Shown piece by piece: positions 1-8,862 of a stretch of DNA of 64,000 nucleotides (within the stretch, counting starts at the first letter, position 1; each line of letters starts with the position of its first letter). The position numbers and the translations under genes were made by a program. Origin of the DNA: Metabacillus schmidteae (GTDB taxonomy: Bacteria > Bacillota > Bacilli > Bacillales > Bacillaceae); contig NZ_CAESCH010000001.1 of assembly GCF_903166545.1 (NCBI RefSeq), forward strand, positions 248,001-312,000, written 5' to 3'. The notes beneath the pieces are model-generated. The model was not told where the DNA came from. It searched no databases and was given only the letters and a program-made list of their open reading frames with translations.

Positions 1-1197
1 TTCTCCTGACGTTGGAATATAAAATCTTTCTAGTAAGGCAAATAAGGTTGTTTTACCACTCCCGCTTGGACCGACAAATGCGGTGGTCTTTCCAGTAGGA
101 ATGGACAATATCATATTTCTTAGGATAGAAGTTCCTTTTTTATATCCAAAGTTAATATCTTTAAAATGAATATCCTGAGAAGGGTTTTGAACAATAAGGT
201 TATCTTCACTCGGTTCTCTATTAAGAGATAGAATGTATTGAACTCGTTCAGCTCCTCCCATTGCCTTCTGAAAAGCTGTAAAAAACCCTGCCATTTGGCT
301 AAAAGGAACTACAATTTGAAACATATAAATGATTATGGCTACGAGAGAACCTGCTGTTAAAGCACCGGAAGCTACTTGAACACCGCCGTAACCAATTAGG
401 AGAACAAGTACGAGCATCATCGTAAATGACATGAAAGGTGTAATAACAGCAAGAATTTTTGCTTCCTTTAAACCATATTGGAATAAGTGATGTATAAGGT
501 CATTTCCTCTTCGTTGTTCTGTTTTCTCTGCAACAAAAGCCTTAACAAGTCGAATATCAGTTAAAACTCTTCCTAAATTTGCAGAAAACCCTGCCATCTC
601 ATCTTGTGTTAGCTGTGAAACTTTATACATCTTTTGTCCCAGCGGCATAATAATCGCAATTGATAGTGGAACAGCAATGAGCATAATTAATGTCATTTTC
701 CAATCAATAAAAAGGAGAATGATGACCGAACCTACAATAGTGATTAGTCCAGTAATAAAAGTAATTAAGTGTTGCGTAATTAGCGTTTTAATTGTATTTG
801 TATCTTGGGTTATCCGGCTCATCGTATCTCCTGACTCATGTTGGTCAAAATAAGGTATTGGTGAATGGAGAACATGTTCCCAAAGTCGCTTTCTTATAGA
901 TGCAACAATTGATTCTCCTAAATATGTCATAAAATAATAGGAAAGTCCTGATGATATTGTTTGCACAATAAACGCAACAGCCAATAAAAGAATAACCGAC
1001 ACCTCTAAAGCTGATTGGGAAAGCTGATCTACCAATGATTTTGTAAATAGAGGAACAATTAGCCCAGCCCCAGTCTCAAGCAAGCTAAGAACAACGGCCA
1101 CACAAAATATTGTTACAGGTGGTTTTGAATTTTTAATAAGGGCCCAAAATTCACCAATATGATTCGCTTTAGGAAGATTCTTTTTCTCCATTTCCAT
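1..1197 (-). CDS. ABC-type exporter, fused permease-ATPase (3' part outside window)
   Basis: This is the N-terminal part (399 codons) of an ABC half-transporter running off the left edge of the window. A hydrophobic ABC-exporter membrane region occupies roughly residues 20-315, and the nucleotide-binding domain follows with Walker A GPSGSGKTT near the edge. Such half-transporters dimerise in the cytoplasmic membrane and export drugs, lipids or peptides; the substrate cannot be read here. The chosen ATG (protein start MEMEKKNLPK) follows a GGAG sequence, though at a rather long spacing. The gene overlaps the end of the MerR-type regulator gene by 29 bases, so the two are almost certainly co-transcribed and the regulator probably controls exporter expression. 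The signature motif and Walker B lie outside the window. Confidence 0.88.
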   Translation of the reverse strand, partial: MEMEKKNLPKANHIGEFWALIKNSKPPVTIFCVAVVLSLLETGAGLIVPLFTKSLVDQLSQSALEVSVILLLAVAFIVQTISSGLSYYFMTYLGESIVASIRKRLWEHVLHSPIPYFDQHESGDTMSRITQDTNTIKTLITQHLITFITGLITIVGSVIILLFIDWKMTLIMLIAVPLSIAIIMPLGQKMYKVSQLTQDEMAGFSANLGRVLTDIRLVKAFVAEKTEQRRGNDLIHHLFQYGLKEAKILAVITPFMSFTMMLVLVLLIGYGGVQVASGALTAGSLVAIIIYMFQIVVPFSQMAGFFTAFQKAMGGAERVQYILSLNREPSEDNLIVQNPSQDIHFKDINFGYKKGTSILRNMILSIPTGKTTAFVGPSGSGKTTLFALLERFYIPTSGE

Positions 1198-1948
1198 CTT
1201 GTAAATCTACTCCTTTCCTTTTTAAGTAAGCATTTAAGGCACTCGCAATCCATTCCTCCTCTTCAGCTGAAAAAGGGGAATGGAATAGCCATACATCATC
1301 CTCTACTTCTTTTTCAGAAATTTCCTGAACAAACGCAAGATCATCACCTGTTAACTCTTTTACAAGTGCCATCATTTCACCAATGAGATCTTGAACACGC
1401 TGATCATCCGGATCAAGGTTACGTAGTTTTTTTAAATCCATTGAAATTTCCACCCATTTTTTCTCTACTTCCAACTGCTTACTTTCGGAAACATCGTATA
1501 TAGTTTCAATCAGATCGCCATCTATATAATTCTTTAACCACTCTTTTTGTTCGTGTTCCATTTGAATCGTACTAATAAGGGAAATAAAGATAGACGGCTC
1601 AATTTCCTTACGATCTTCTATTATATGAAGGGCATGATCTAAAGCTTTAATCACATTTTCAATTTGTTTTTTCTTTTGAACCATTTTACTTTTCTGAAAG
1701 AAAAGAGTCTCCTTTAAATCCCAAGTTTCTTCTTGAAAAAACTCCTTAATTTGCTCAAGTGAATATCCTAAAAATTTTAATGTAAGAATTTTTTGTAATG
1801 TAATAAGATCACTATTGGTGTAATAACGCCGGCCTTTATCTGTCACATATGAAGGTTTTAATAAATTTAATTCATCATAATAATGCAACGTTCGAATGGT
1901 TGTTGCTGTCTTCTTGGAAAATTCACCAATTGAATAACTCTCCCCCAT
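1169..1948 (-). CDS. MerR-family transcriptional regulator
   Basis: The N-terminal 70 residues form a MerR winged-helix domain (YSIGEFSKKTATTIRTLHYY, then a wing with KGRRYYTNSDL). A helical dimerisation segment and a C-terminal effector-like region of about 130 residues follow. The product is 259 residues if translation starts at MGESYSIGEF; an ATG 15 bases upstream is in frame but lies within the GGAGGG Shine-Dalgarno sequence, so I prefer the internal start. MerR regulators untwist promoters that have an over-long spacer, and such a promoter lies just upstream (1980-2010). The gene overlaps an ABC exporter gene by 29 bases, which suggests a self-regulated, ligand-induced efflux unit. The inducer is unknown. 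Confidence 0.88.
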   Translation of the reverse strand: MGESYSIGEFSKKTATTIRTLHYYDELNLLKPSYVTDKGRRYYTNSDLITLQKILTLKFLGYSLEQIKEFFQEETWDLKETLFFQKSKMVQKKKQIENVIKALDHALHIIEDRKEIEPSIFISLISTIQMEHEQKEWLKNYIDGDLIETIYDVSESKQLEVEKKWVEISMDLKKLRNLDPDDQRVQDLIGEMMALVKELTGDDLAFVQEISEKEVEDDVWLFHSPFSAEEEEWIASALNAYLKRKGVDLQDGNGEKESS

Positions 1949-1979
1949 GTAGGATCCCTCCATTTAAGTTTCTATTATT

Positions 1980-2010
1980 ATCTTAAAACCTAACGTTACG
2001 TGAGAAGCAA
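1980..2010 (-). promoter_or_regulatory. MerR-type promoter with 19-bp spacer and operator dyad
   Basis: Read on the minus strand, TTGCTT (2010-2005) and TAAGAT (1985-1980) are separated by 19 bases, the unusually long spacing typical of MerR-activated promoters. The spacer contains an imperfect 15-bp dyad at 1990-2004 (CTAACGT-T-ACGTGAG, 6 of 7 arm positions pairing). It lies 32 bases ahead of the merR start, so the regulator-exporter unit is probably autoregulated. Confidence 0.65.
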
Positions 2011-2230
2011 GTAAAAAATATAAATAGGTATATCTTATTTCAAATGAAATCACTCCCTGTATTCACGAAATATACATAAATTAGAAAACTTACAAATTAC
2101 GACAAAATCATTATCTTTTTTCTAGTAAAATTGTAGTTAAAGTTTAATAATAGGGTAAAATAACTGTAAACTTTGTAATAATATCAACAAGATAAGATTT
2201 CGATGTCGAAGTTATACTGGGGGAAAGAGT

Positions 2231-3676
2231 ATGGGAAACACTGCAGAACAACCTTTTAAAGAAAATGATCAAGCAAATAAAAAACCAGTTAAGTGGTATA
2301 AAAATTGGAAATTGATCACAACGGTAATTGTCCTTTTTATTGCACTCATCTTGGCATTTATTAGCTATTATCAAGCAAATCACTTTAACGCGCATATAAA
2401 AATTAATGGTATAAGTGTTAGTCATTTAACTGCTGATGAGACACTGAATAAGTTGCAAACAACCGTTCTAACAAATGAAGTTTATGTTGGAAACGAATTA
2501 ATCGTAGATGGAAAAGATACTAAGATGGTTTTTACAGAAGATGATTTATCAGAAGTTAAAAAGCTATTAAAAAAACAATGGACATTCTTCCCTTCTTTTA
2601 TAGAAAAAAATTATTCATTAGTACCTGGCAAACAGGATCAATATCGTAACGACATCCTGCGAAATGAGTTTGAACAAAAACTTATCTCAATGAATAAAAA
2701 TTTAAAGGCTCCTAAAGATGCACAAGCTGTACTTGAAAACGGAGAAGTTATTATTACAAAGAGTATTGATGGTACGCAATATGATGTTACTAATCTATTA
2801 AAAGAATATGATAAGCAGAAATATACTCATGATATTCACCTGAATTCTTCATTCATTCTTCCACTCAAGGAAGACAGTGAGGTTGTAAAAAAAGAAGAGC
2901 AAAAGCTAAAAGAGCTTCTACAGCATACTGTTGACTATAAGGTGCAGGATCAAGTTTATTCTTTAAAAGCCAGCAATCTCATTAAAAATGCCTCTGTCAC
3001 AAAAGATTTAAAGGTTACGATTGATCCAGCAGATCTTACAAAGAAAATAACTGAAATTAATGACTCTCAATCCACATTGGACAAAAATTTTACCTTTAAA
3101 ACCCATTCTGGTAAAGTGATTTCAGTGAAAGGACAAGGCTATGGATGGGCACTTGATGTTGAAAAAGAAACAGCACTTGTGCAAGATGCTTTTGAAAAAG
3201 GAGAAAAATCAGTATCTGCAGCTAATATTTATGGAAATGGTTGGAGCAATGAGGGATATGGCTATGAAACTATTACAAATGGCGGTATTGGTGATACCTA
3301 TGCTGAAGTATCGATTAAAGAACAGCGTATTTGGCTTTATAAAGACGGAAAACAAGTACTAACAACAAATGTGGTTACCGGTAAGCACAGTACACAGGAA
3401 GATACATCTCCTGGAGTGTGGTATATCCTCTATAAAAGAACACCATACACCCTCACAGGAAGCTCTGCAGGTAATCCTAATTACTCTATAAAAGTAGATT
3501 ATTGGGCACCTTTCACAAATAGTGGACAAGGCTTCCACGATGCCAGCTGGCGAACTAACTGGGGAAGCAATGCCTATTTAACAGCCGGTTCGGGTGGTTG
3601 TGTCAATGTCCCTCCTAATGTTATGAAGGCTGTTTATGATAATCTGGAAACATATGATCCAGTTGTTGTCTATTAG
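2231..3676 (+). CDS. L,D-transpeptidase (YkuD domain) with peptidoglycan-binding region
   Basis: A membrane-anchored cell-wall enzyme predicted to make 3-3 crosslinks in peptidoglycan or attach proteins to it. The 481 residues comprise a short cytoplasmic N-terminus, one transmembrane helix at about residues 28-48, an extracellular region to about 340 resembling repeated PG_binding_4-type domains, and a C-terminal YkuD catalytic domain. The catalytic pair is visible as H436 (GFHDASW) and C457 in SGGCVNVPP, matching the family's H...(S/T)xGC pattern. A GGGGGAAAG ribosome-binding site precedes the ATG. It is a single-gene unit ending at an intrinsic terminator, flanked by genes on the opposite strand. 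Confidence 0.9.
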   Translation: MGNTAEQPFKENDQANKKPVKWYKNWKLITTVIVLFIALILAFISYYQANHFNAHIKINGISVSHLTADETLNKLQTTVLTNEVYVGNELIVDGKDTKMVFTEDDLSEVKKLLKKQWTFFPSFIEKNYSLVPGKQDQYRNDILRNEFEQKLISMNKNLKAPKDAQAVLENGEVIITKSIDGTQYDVTNLLKEYDKQKYTHDIHLNSSFILPLKEDSEVVKKEEQKLKELLQHTVDYKVQDQVYSLKASNLIKNASVTKDLKVTIDPADLTKKITEINDSQSTLDKNFTFKTHSGKVISVKGQGYGWALDVEKETALVQDAFEKGEKSVSAANIYGNGWSNEGYGYETITNGGIGDTYAEVSIKEQRIWLYKDGKQVLTTNVVTGKHSTQEDTSPGVWYILYKRTPYTLTGSSAGNPNYSIKVDYWAPFTNSGQGFHDASWRTNWGSNAYLTAGSGGCVNVPPNVMKAVYDNLETYDPVVVY

Positions 3677-3706
3677 GAAATACTTCCTTTCTATATAATT
3701 GGAACT

Positions 3707-3740
3707 AAAAAAAGAGGGATGTTGATCCCTCTTTTTCATT
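3707..3740 (+). terminator. Intrinsic terminator after L,D-transpeptidase gene
   Basis: A 12-bp perfect stem (3709-3720 with 3725-3736) closes a GTTG loop. A/T runs on both sides let it work in both directions, so it could also limit transcription arriving from the TRAP operon. Confidence 0.85.
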
Positions 3741-3820
3741 TCTCCAAAGATTCGAGCTGTAAGTTAGTCATTATTGCCGTTACATCTAACTAAATTGCTC
3801 AGAAGTTAATATTCACTTTC

Positions 3821-5104
3821 CTATTCACCAGAGAAAAACTCCATTGGAACAGTTACTAATTCCGGAATAAGGATTAATAAGAATAAGATCACGACTTCTA
3901 CAATCAGGAACGGAGTTATCGCCTTAATTAAACGTTCCATGCTTATTTTACCTGCACCAACTGCAACGTTTAAAACGGTTCCGACCGGTGGAGTCAGAAG
4001 TCCAATAACATTGTTTAATACGAACAATAGACCAAAGTAAACCGGGTTGATTCCTGCTGCTTCAACAACAGGCATTAACACTGGTGTTAAAATCAAGATG
4101 GTTGGATTTACGTCCATAGCCATACCGACCAAAATAATAATAATATTAATGACGATTAAAAGCAGTAACGGTTGATCAATTAAAGGACTTAAAATTGATG
4201 AAATTTCTTGTGGTACATTCCCTACTGCCATCAACCATGCGGATACCATTGCCGCTGCTGCTAACAACATAATGACACTTGATGTTTTCGCAGAACTAAT
4301 TAAGCTCTCCATGATATCTTTTGGTTTTAAGTCACGATAGATAAACATCCCAATTACTAAAGCGTATACAACAGCAATTACACCAGCCTCAGTAGGAGTA
4401 AAAAATCCACCTCTAAGACCTACTAAAATACCAACAGGCATTAAAATCGCCCAAACAGCATCTAAACATGCTTTTGCCATTTCTTTAAAACTAGAACGTG
4501 GTAATGCTTTAACTTTATCCTTACGAGCTACCCATGCCCAAACAAGACATAGAGCAACAGCGATATAAATTGAAGGGGCTATTCCCGCGATAAACAAGTC
4601 GGTAACGGATACACCTGCTGTTACACCAAAGACAATCATCGGAACAGATGGAGGCATAATTGGTGACACAATGTTACCGCTTGCGATTAATGCCGTTGAC
4701 CGGCCACGATCATATCCAGCCTGTGTCATCATTGGGATTAGGATAGCTCCTAATGCAGCAGTTGATGCAACAGCCGAACCTACTAAACTTGCAAATAATA
4801 AAATAGCTAAAATCGATACATACCCTAGACCGCCACGAATATGACCAACAAGTGATGTGGCTGCACGAACAATCCGTAACGTTAGTCCGCCGCGGTTCAT
4901 TAAATCACCGGCTAAAATAAAGAATGGGATCGCCATTAAAGAGAAACTATCGGCTCCAACAAACAAATTTTGTGAAATAATCTGCGTATCAAAATCCCCT
5001 AGAAAAAACATCATGATGACACCGCTTAATAGCAGTGAAAAAGCAATCGGCATTCCTATAGCCATTGCAGCAATCAGACTTACTATAAAAACGAGCATTG
5101 TCAT
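3821..5104 (-). CDS. TRAP transporter large permease (DctM type)
   Basis: The ion-coupled channel subunit of a tripartite ATP-independent periplasmic-type transporter. The 427 residues are hydrophobic throughout, with about 12 predicted membrane segments. They carry DctM-family patterns such as the N-terminal MAIPFFILAGDLMNRGG segment, SGNIVSPIMPPSVPMIVFG, and MDVNPTILILTPVLMPV. It lies 13 bases after the small-permease gene and closes a three-gene TRAP set downstream of uronate genes, so a hexuronate or aldonate substrate is inferred. No clear terminator was seen between this gene and the L,D-transpeptidase terminator. Confidence 0.93.
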   Translation of the reverse strand: MTMLVFIVSLIAAMAIGMPIAFSLLLSGVIMMFFLGDFDTQIISQNLFVGADSFSLMAIPFFILAGDLMNRGGLTLRIVRAATSLVGHIRGGLGYVSILAILLFASLVGSAVASTAALGAILIPMMTQAGYDRGRSTALIASGNIVSPIMPPSVPMIVFGVTAGVSVTDLFIAGIAPSIYIAVALCLVWAWVARKDKVKALPRSSFKEMAKACLDAVWAILMPVGILVGLRGGFFTPTEAGVIAVVYALVIGMFIYRDLKPKDIMESLISSAKTSSVIMLLAAAAMVSAWLMAVGNVPQEISSILSPLIDQPLLLLIVINIIIILVGMAMDVNPTILILTPVLMPVVEAAGINPVYFGLLFVLNNVIGLLTPPVGTVLNVAVGAGKISMERLIKAITPFLIVEVVILFLLILIPELVTVPMEFFSGE

Positions 5105-5117
5105 TGCCTAATCCCCC

Positions 5118-5684
5118 TTAGTTGCCCAATTTATCTGTGGAATTGGTTTTATCGCTGTTAACCTGTTCAACAATATCATCATCTTCTGATTCATGCAGTG
5201 TAACAAGTTCATCAATTTTAGATGGATCTTTTATTACCTTAATGATGTTTGCAATACAGTTAATTCCAATACAAACAGCCGTCACAATCATAATACTGTA
5301 AAGAATAGATAATGGAATTCCAGTTGCAGCTGCTCTTGCTTCCACACTCTGAACAACCATCTTAGATGTTCCTTGAACAAGCATTCCCATGACAACAAGA
5401 ATTAACGATTGATTTAAGTAATAGGCAACAATCTTTCCTTTATGCGGCAAGCGTCGAATAACAATATCCATTCCTAAGTGAGAATTGGATCGCATTGCCC
5501 CAATGGCACCGATAAAGGTAATAAAAACAAATAAATAACGAGCAAGTTCTTCTGACCACACAAGACCTGAATTAAACCCGGCACGTAGAATGACATTTAG
5601 AAATACTAATCCAACCATCAATGCCATCATGATTCCCAATAAATAATCTACATTTTTGAAAAGCTTATCCAAAAAATTGGACAT
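5118..5684 (-). CDS. TRAP transporter small permease (DctQ type)
   Basis: The four-helix small membrane subunit of the TRAP transporter, which docks with the large permease. Hydrophobic segments are visible at about residues 10-30, 42-62, 85-105 and 125-150. The motif WSEELARYLFVFITFIGA is characteristic of DctQ proteins. The ATG giving MSNFLDKL sits 8 bases after GGAGGGAAGG. An upstream TTG in the same frame has no better ribosome-binding site, so I shortened the frame by seven codons (188 residues). The C-terminus is an acidic cytoplasmic tail. Confidence 0.9.
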   Translation of the reverse strand: MSNFLDKLFKNVDYLLGIMMALMVGLVFLNVILRAGFNSGLVWSEELARYLFVFITFIGAIGAMRSNSHLGMDIVIRRLPHKGKIVAYYLNQSLILVVMGMLVQGTSKMVVQSVEARAAATGIPLSILYSIMIVTAVCIGINCIANIIKVIKDPSKIDELVTLHESEDDDIVEQVNSDKTNSTDKLGN

Positions 5685-5717
5685 AATCCTTCCCTCCTTG
5701 TTCAAAAACCAATTCTC

Positions 5718-6731
5718 CTACTCAACAGCCTGAATTCGTTTAATCAAATCTTCTGCCCAATCGTATTTCTCGTAAAGTGTTTCATATACCGGATCCATCG
5801 CCTTCACCAATTTTGCTCTATCCTCTTCTGTTGGAACCACATATGTTAAGCCATTTTCCTCCAGGAATTTTCTATCTTCCTCAAGACTTTTTTGATATAA
5901 ATCCCAGCTTTTATCTGATGTTGCATCAGCAACCTCTTGGAAAATTTCCTTTTCTTCCTCTGTCAACGTTTCCCAAAACTCGTTGGACATTAACAATTCA
6001 ATTGAAGAGACCATATGGTTCGACTCATAAATATGATCCTGAACGTTATACCAGCCTTCTTGTCTAACCGTTGAAATTGGGTTATCCTGACCATCAACTA
6101 CATTTTGCTCTAATGCAGTAAACACTTCTCCCAAATCCATAATTTGAGCATTTGCTCCAAGAGACTGTGCAACCTGAACGTGAATTGGGTTATTTGGCAT
6201 TCTTAATTTAAGTCCTTGAAAATCTTCTATTGAATTAATTGGTTTGCTTGAGCTAAAAACGCGTGCACCATTTGGATGCCATGATAAAAATTGAAGAGGC
6301 TCCTGTGATTCTAAATTCTCTGCAATATACTCCCCAACTTCTCCTTGATATACTTTTCTAGCATGCTCAACGTCTCTAAAAATAAATGGAAAGTCAGGAG
6401 TCGACATCATTGGAACTTCACTCCACATAACAGTACCAACTGCCGTAGCTTCAACGATTCCACTGCGGGTAAAATCATATAATTGCTTTTCTCCACCAAT
6501 CTGGCCGGAATGATAAATTTGCACATTAAACTTTCCGTCTGTCATTTTTTCAATTTCCGGTTCGAATACCTCTAACAATGCAACATTCACCGGATGTGAA
6601 GCTGCAAAAGGAGTACCTACTTTCACTAGAGTACTTTGACCTGCAACTGCATTAGAGCTGCAACCTGAGAGTGCTACCATTCCTGTTAATAGTGCAACCC
6701 CTGCTAAACCCTTCATGATGATTTTTTTCAT
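5718..6731 (-). CDS. TRAP transporter solute-binding lipoprotein (DctP type)
   Basis: The extracellular receptor of the TRAP system. The 337 residues start with a lipoprotein signal peptide ending at LSGC (lipidation at C24). The DctP fold follows, with GGEKQLYDFTRSGIVEATAVG and the segment EDFQGLKLRMPNNP, whose arginine normally binds the substrate carboxylate in this family. That arginine fits an acidic sugar ligand such as a hexuronate, but the ligand is inferred from the neighbouring uxuA, uxuB-like and kdg genes. It is the first of the three TRAP genes, and a cre-like site lies 30 bases upstream. Confidence 0.93.
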   Translation of the reverse strand: MKKIIMKGLAGVALLTGMVALSGCSSNAVAGQSTLVKVGTPFAASHPVNVALLEVFEPEIEKMTDGKFNVQIYHSGQIGGEKQLYDFTRSGIVEATAVGTVMWSEVPMMSTPDFPFIFRDVEHARKVYQGEVGEYIAENLESQEPLQFLSWHPNGARVFSSSKPINSIEDFQGLKLRMPNNPIHVQVAQSLGANAQIMDLGEVFTALEQNVVDGQDNPISTVRQEGWYNVQDHIYESNHMVSSIELLMSNEFWETLTEEEKEIFQEVADATSDKSWDLYQKSLEEDRKFLEENGLTYVVPTEEDRAKLVKAMDPVYETLYEKYDWAEDLIKRIQAVE

Positions 6732-6760
6732 TTCTTATACCCCCATCTCCTAACTCTGAT

Positions 6761-6774
6761 TTAAAGCGCTGTCA
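6761..6774 (-). promoter_or_regulatory. cre-like catabolite repression site
   Basis: On the minus strand the sequence is TGACAGCGCTTTAA, close to the CcpA operator consensus TGWAANCGNTNWCA with a perfect AGCGCT centre. It lies about 30 bases before the TRAP receptor start and would allow glucose repression of hexuronate uptake. Assigned by eye. Confidence 0.55.
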
Positions 6775-6870
6775 TTTTCCACTCAGATAAAAACGGTTTT
6801 TTTACCTATTCCGTCCACATTAAAAGGAGAGAATACAGGGGGTACCCCCCATATTCCAATATTCAAAAAC

Positions 6871-7707
6871 CTAAACCCCTGAGTAAGCCATAAACCCGCC
6901 ATCAACAGGAACGGTAATACCTGTTACAAACCCTGAACAAGATTCATCAACAAGCCAGATTAATGTTCCTAGAAGATCTTCTGGTTTTCCAAAACGTTTC
7001 ATTGGTGTATGTGTAATAATTTTGTTTGAACGTGATGTAAGAGATCCATCTTCATTTAATAATAGATTACGATTCTGCTGGGTTAAGAAAAAGCCCGGTG
7101 AGATACTATTTACACGTAAACCAGTTTCAGCAAAGTGTACAGACATCCACATCGTGAAATTATTGATAGCACTTTTAGCTGCGCTATAAGCCGGAACCTT
7201 TGTCATTGGTGAATATGAGCTCATGGATGAGATATTGATAATCGATGGAGCATCTTGTTCCAAAAGTGCTTCACCAAATACTTGGCTCGCTAAAAATGTC
7301 CCGGTAAAGTTGCTCGCAAATACCTGTGAAAATCCTGATTCATCGAGATCAAAAAATGTTTTGCCTTCCACTTTTTCTCCATACGTTTCATTTGCAGTAA
7401 TGGCATCAGGATGATTTCCACCTGCCCCATTTATTAAAATATCAATCTTTCCAAATTGCTTAATAATTTCATCTCTTGCCTTTTCTAAAGAAGCCCGATC
7501 AAGAACATTTGCTGCTAACGCAATGGCACTTCCGCCTTTAGAGCGAATATCTTCTGCAACTGCCTCTCCTTTTTCAACTGTACGATTTAAGATGGCTACT
7601 TTTACTCCGTGTCTTGAAAGCTCACGGCACATTTCCGAACATAAAACCCCACTTCCGCCAGTAACAACAGCAACTCGTCCATTTAAGTTTTCATGTATAG
7701 GTAACAT
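6871..7707 (-). CDS. uxuB: SDR-family oxidoreductase, probable D-fructuronate reductase
   Basis: A 278-residue short-chain dehydrogenase/reductase with the Rossmann motif TGGSGVLCSEM near residue 16, the NGAGG segment, and the S-Y-K catalytic set (ISSMSS, then AYSAAKSAI). In Bacillus uronate operons the SDR next to mannonate dehydratase interconverts D-fructuronate and D-mannonate with NAD(P)H. Its start shares one base with the uxuA stop (TAATG), so the two are translationally coupled, which strongly supports the assignment. A GGAGAATGTA ribosome-binding region precedes the ATG. Sequence alone does not exclude a related sugar-acid substrate. Confidence 0.85.
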   Translation of the reverse strand: MLPIHENLNGRVAVVTGGSGVLCSEMCRELSRHGVKVAILNRTVEKGEAVAEDIRSKGGSAIALAANVLDRASLEKARDEIIKQFGKIDILINGAGGNHPDAITANETYGEKVEGKTFFDLDESGFSQVFASNFTGTFLASQVFGEALLEQDAPSIINISSMSSYSPMTKVPAYSAAKSAINNFTMWMSVHFAETGLRVNSISPGFFLTQQNRNLLLNEDGSLTSRSNKIITHTPMKRFGKPEDLLGTLIWLVDESCSGFVTGITVPVDGGFMAYSGV

Positions 7708-8783
7708 TACACATTCTCCTTTTTCAATTTAAAATAAGCATCCCAAAGACCATTTAAATACATAATCCCAAGTGCCCGATCGTACAATCCATATCCAGGA
7801 CGGCAATCTTCCTCCCATATATGTCGACCGTGGTCAGGTCTTACATACCCTTGATAATCTTGCTCAGCAAGCTCCTTGACTACTCCTGCCAGATCAACTG
7901 ATCCATCTGCTGTAAGGTGAGATGTTTCAATAAAATCACCATTTTCAAATATCTTCACATTGCGAAGATGGGAAAACGGAGAATACTTTGCGTATTTAGC
8001 AACAAGATCCACCATATCATTTGCCGGATTTGAACCTAAGGAGCCTGTGCAAAATGTAATTCCGTTTGAAGGAGAATTGGATATTTCTGTTAATCTCCTT
8101 AAACTTTCTTCCCCTGTCATAATTCGAGGCAGTCCAAATAAGCTCCATGGCGGATCATCCGGATGAATCGCCATTTTAATGTCACATTCTTCACATACAG
8201 GAAGAATTTCTAATAAGAAATAACGCAGATTTTCCCAGAGTTTTTCCTCATCAATTTCTTTATACGCCTCAAACAATTCTTGAGTTGCTGCTAATTTTTC
8301 AGGTTCCCATCCAGCTAACGTCATTTTTGAAGAAGCACTAGCAAAGGTTTCGATTAACTCTTTCGGTCCAAGCGTATCCAGCTTTGCTTTTTCATAAAAT
8401 AGAGCCGTTGACCCATCTGGAAGCGGGTGAAATAAATCAGTACGGATCCAATCAAATACAGGCATAAAGTTATAACAAATCACTTTTACGTTAAACTTAC
8501 TCAAATTTCGGATCGTCTGTTTATAATTTTCAATATAGTAATCTCGCTCTTCAATACCAAGCTTAATTGATTCATGAATGTTTACACTTTCAACTACTTC
8601 CGCATGAAAACCATATGATTGGATGTACTCAACTTCTTCATGAATTTCATCAATCGTCCACACTTCACCAACCTGTTTTTTGTGCAGCGCCCAAACAATT
8701 CCCTTAACATTCGGAATTTGTCTTATTTGTTCAAGTGACACGGTATCATTATCTCTGCCATACCAACGAAATGTCATATTCAT
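7707..8783 (-). CDS. uxuA: Mannonate dehydratase
   Basis: Dehydrates D-mannonate to 2-keto-3-deoxygluconate in glucuronate catabolism. The protein begins MNMTFRWYGRDNDTV and contains the UxuA hallmarks VKGIVWALHKKQVGEVW, FHAEVVESVNIHESIKLG, MAIHPDDPPW and VRPDHGRHIW, whose His, Asp and Cys residues bind the metal and substrate. At 358 residues it has the usual family length. I place the start at the ATG 8 bases after AGTAGGTG rather than at an upstream in-frame TTG, because family members start at this MxMTFRWYG. It is coupled to the following SDR gene and follows an alcohol dehydrogenase gene. Confidence 0.96.
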   Translation of the reverse strand: MNMTFRWYGRDNDTVSLEQIRQIPNVKGIVWALHKKQVGEVWTIDEIHEEVEYIQSYGFHAEVVESVNIHESIKLGIEERDYYIENYKQTIRNLSKFNVKVICYNFMPVFDWIRTDLFHPLPDGSTALFYEKAKLDTLGPKELIETFASASSKMTLAGWEPEKLAATQELFEAYKEIDEEKLWENLRYFLLEILPVCEECDIKMAIHPDDPPWSLFGLPRIMTGEESLRRLTEISNSPSNGITFCTGSLGSNPANDMVDLVAKYAKYSPFSHLRNVKIFENGDFIETSHLTADGSVDLAGVVKELAEQDYQGYVRPDHGRHIWEEDCRPGYGLYDRALGIMYLNGLWDAYFKLKKENV

Positions 8784-8862
8784 AAAAAGTACACCTACTT
8801 TTGTCAAATAATCTCTGTTTAAAAATAGAATCTACTATTTTTTAAATGGTGAATCACTTTCT

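Noticed and set aside
2144..2425. 93-codon minus-strand open frame antisense to the L,D-transpeptidase start
   Set aside because: It lies opposite a well-supported gene and its promoter; composition is that of an antisense shadow.
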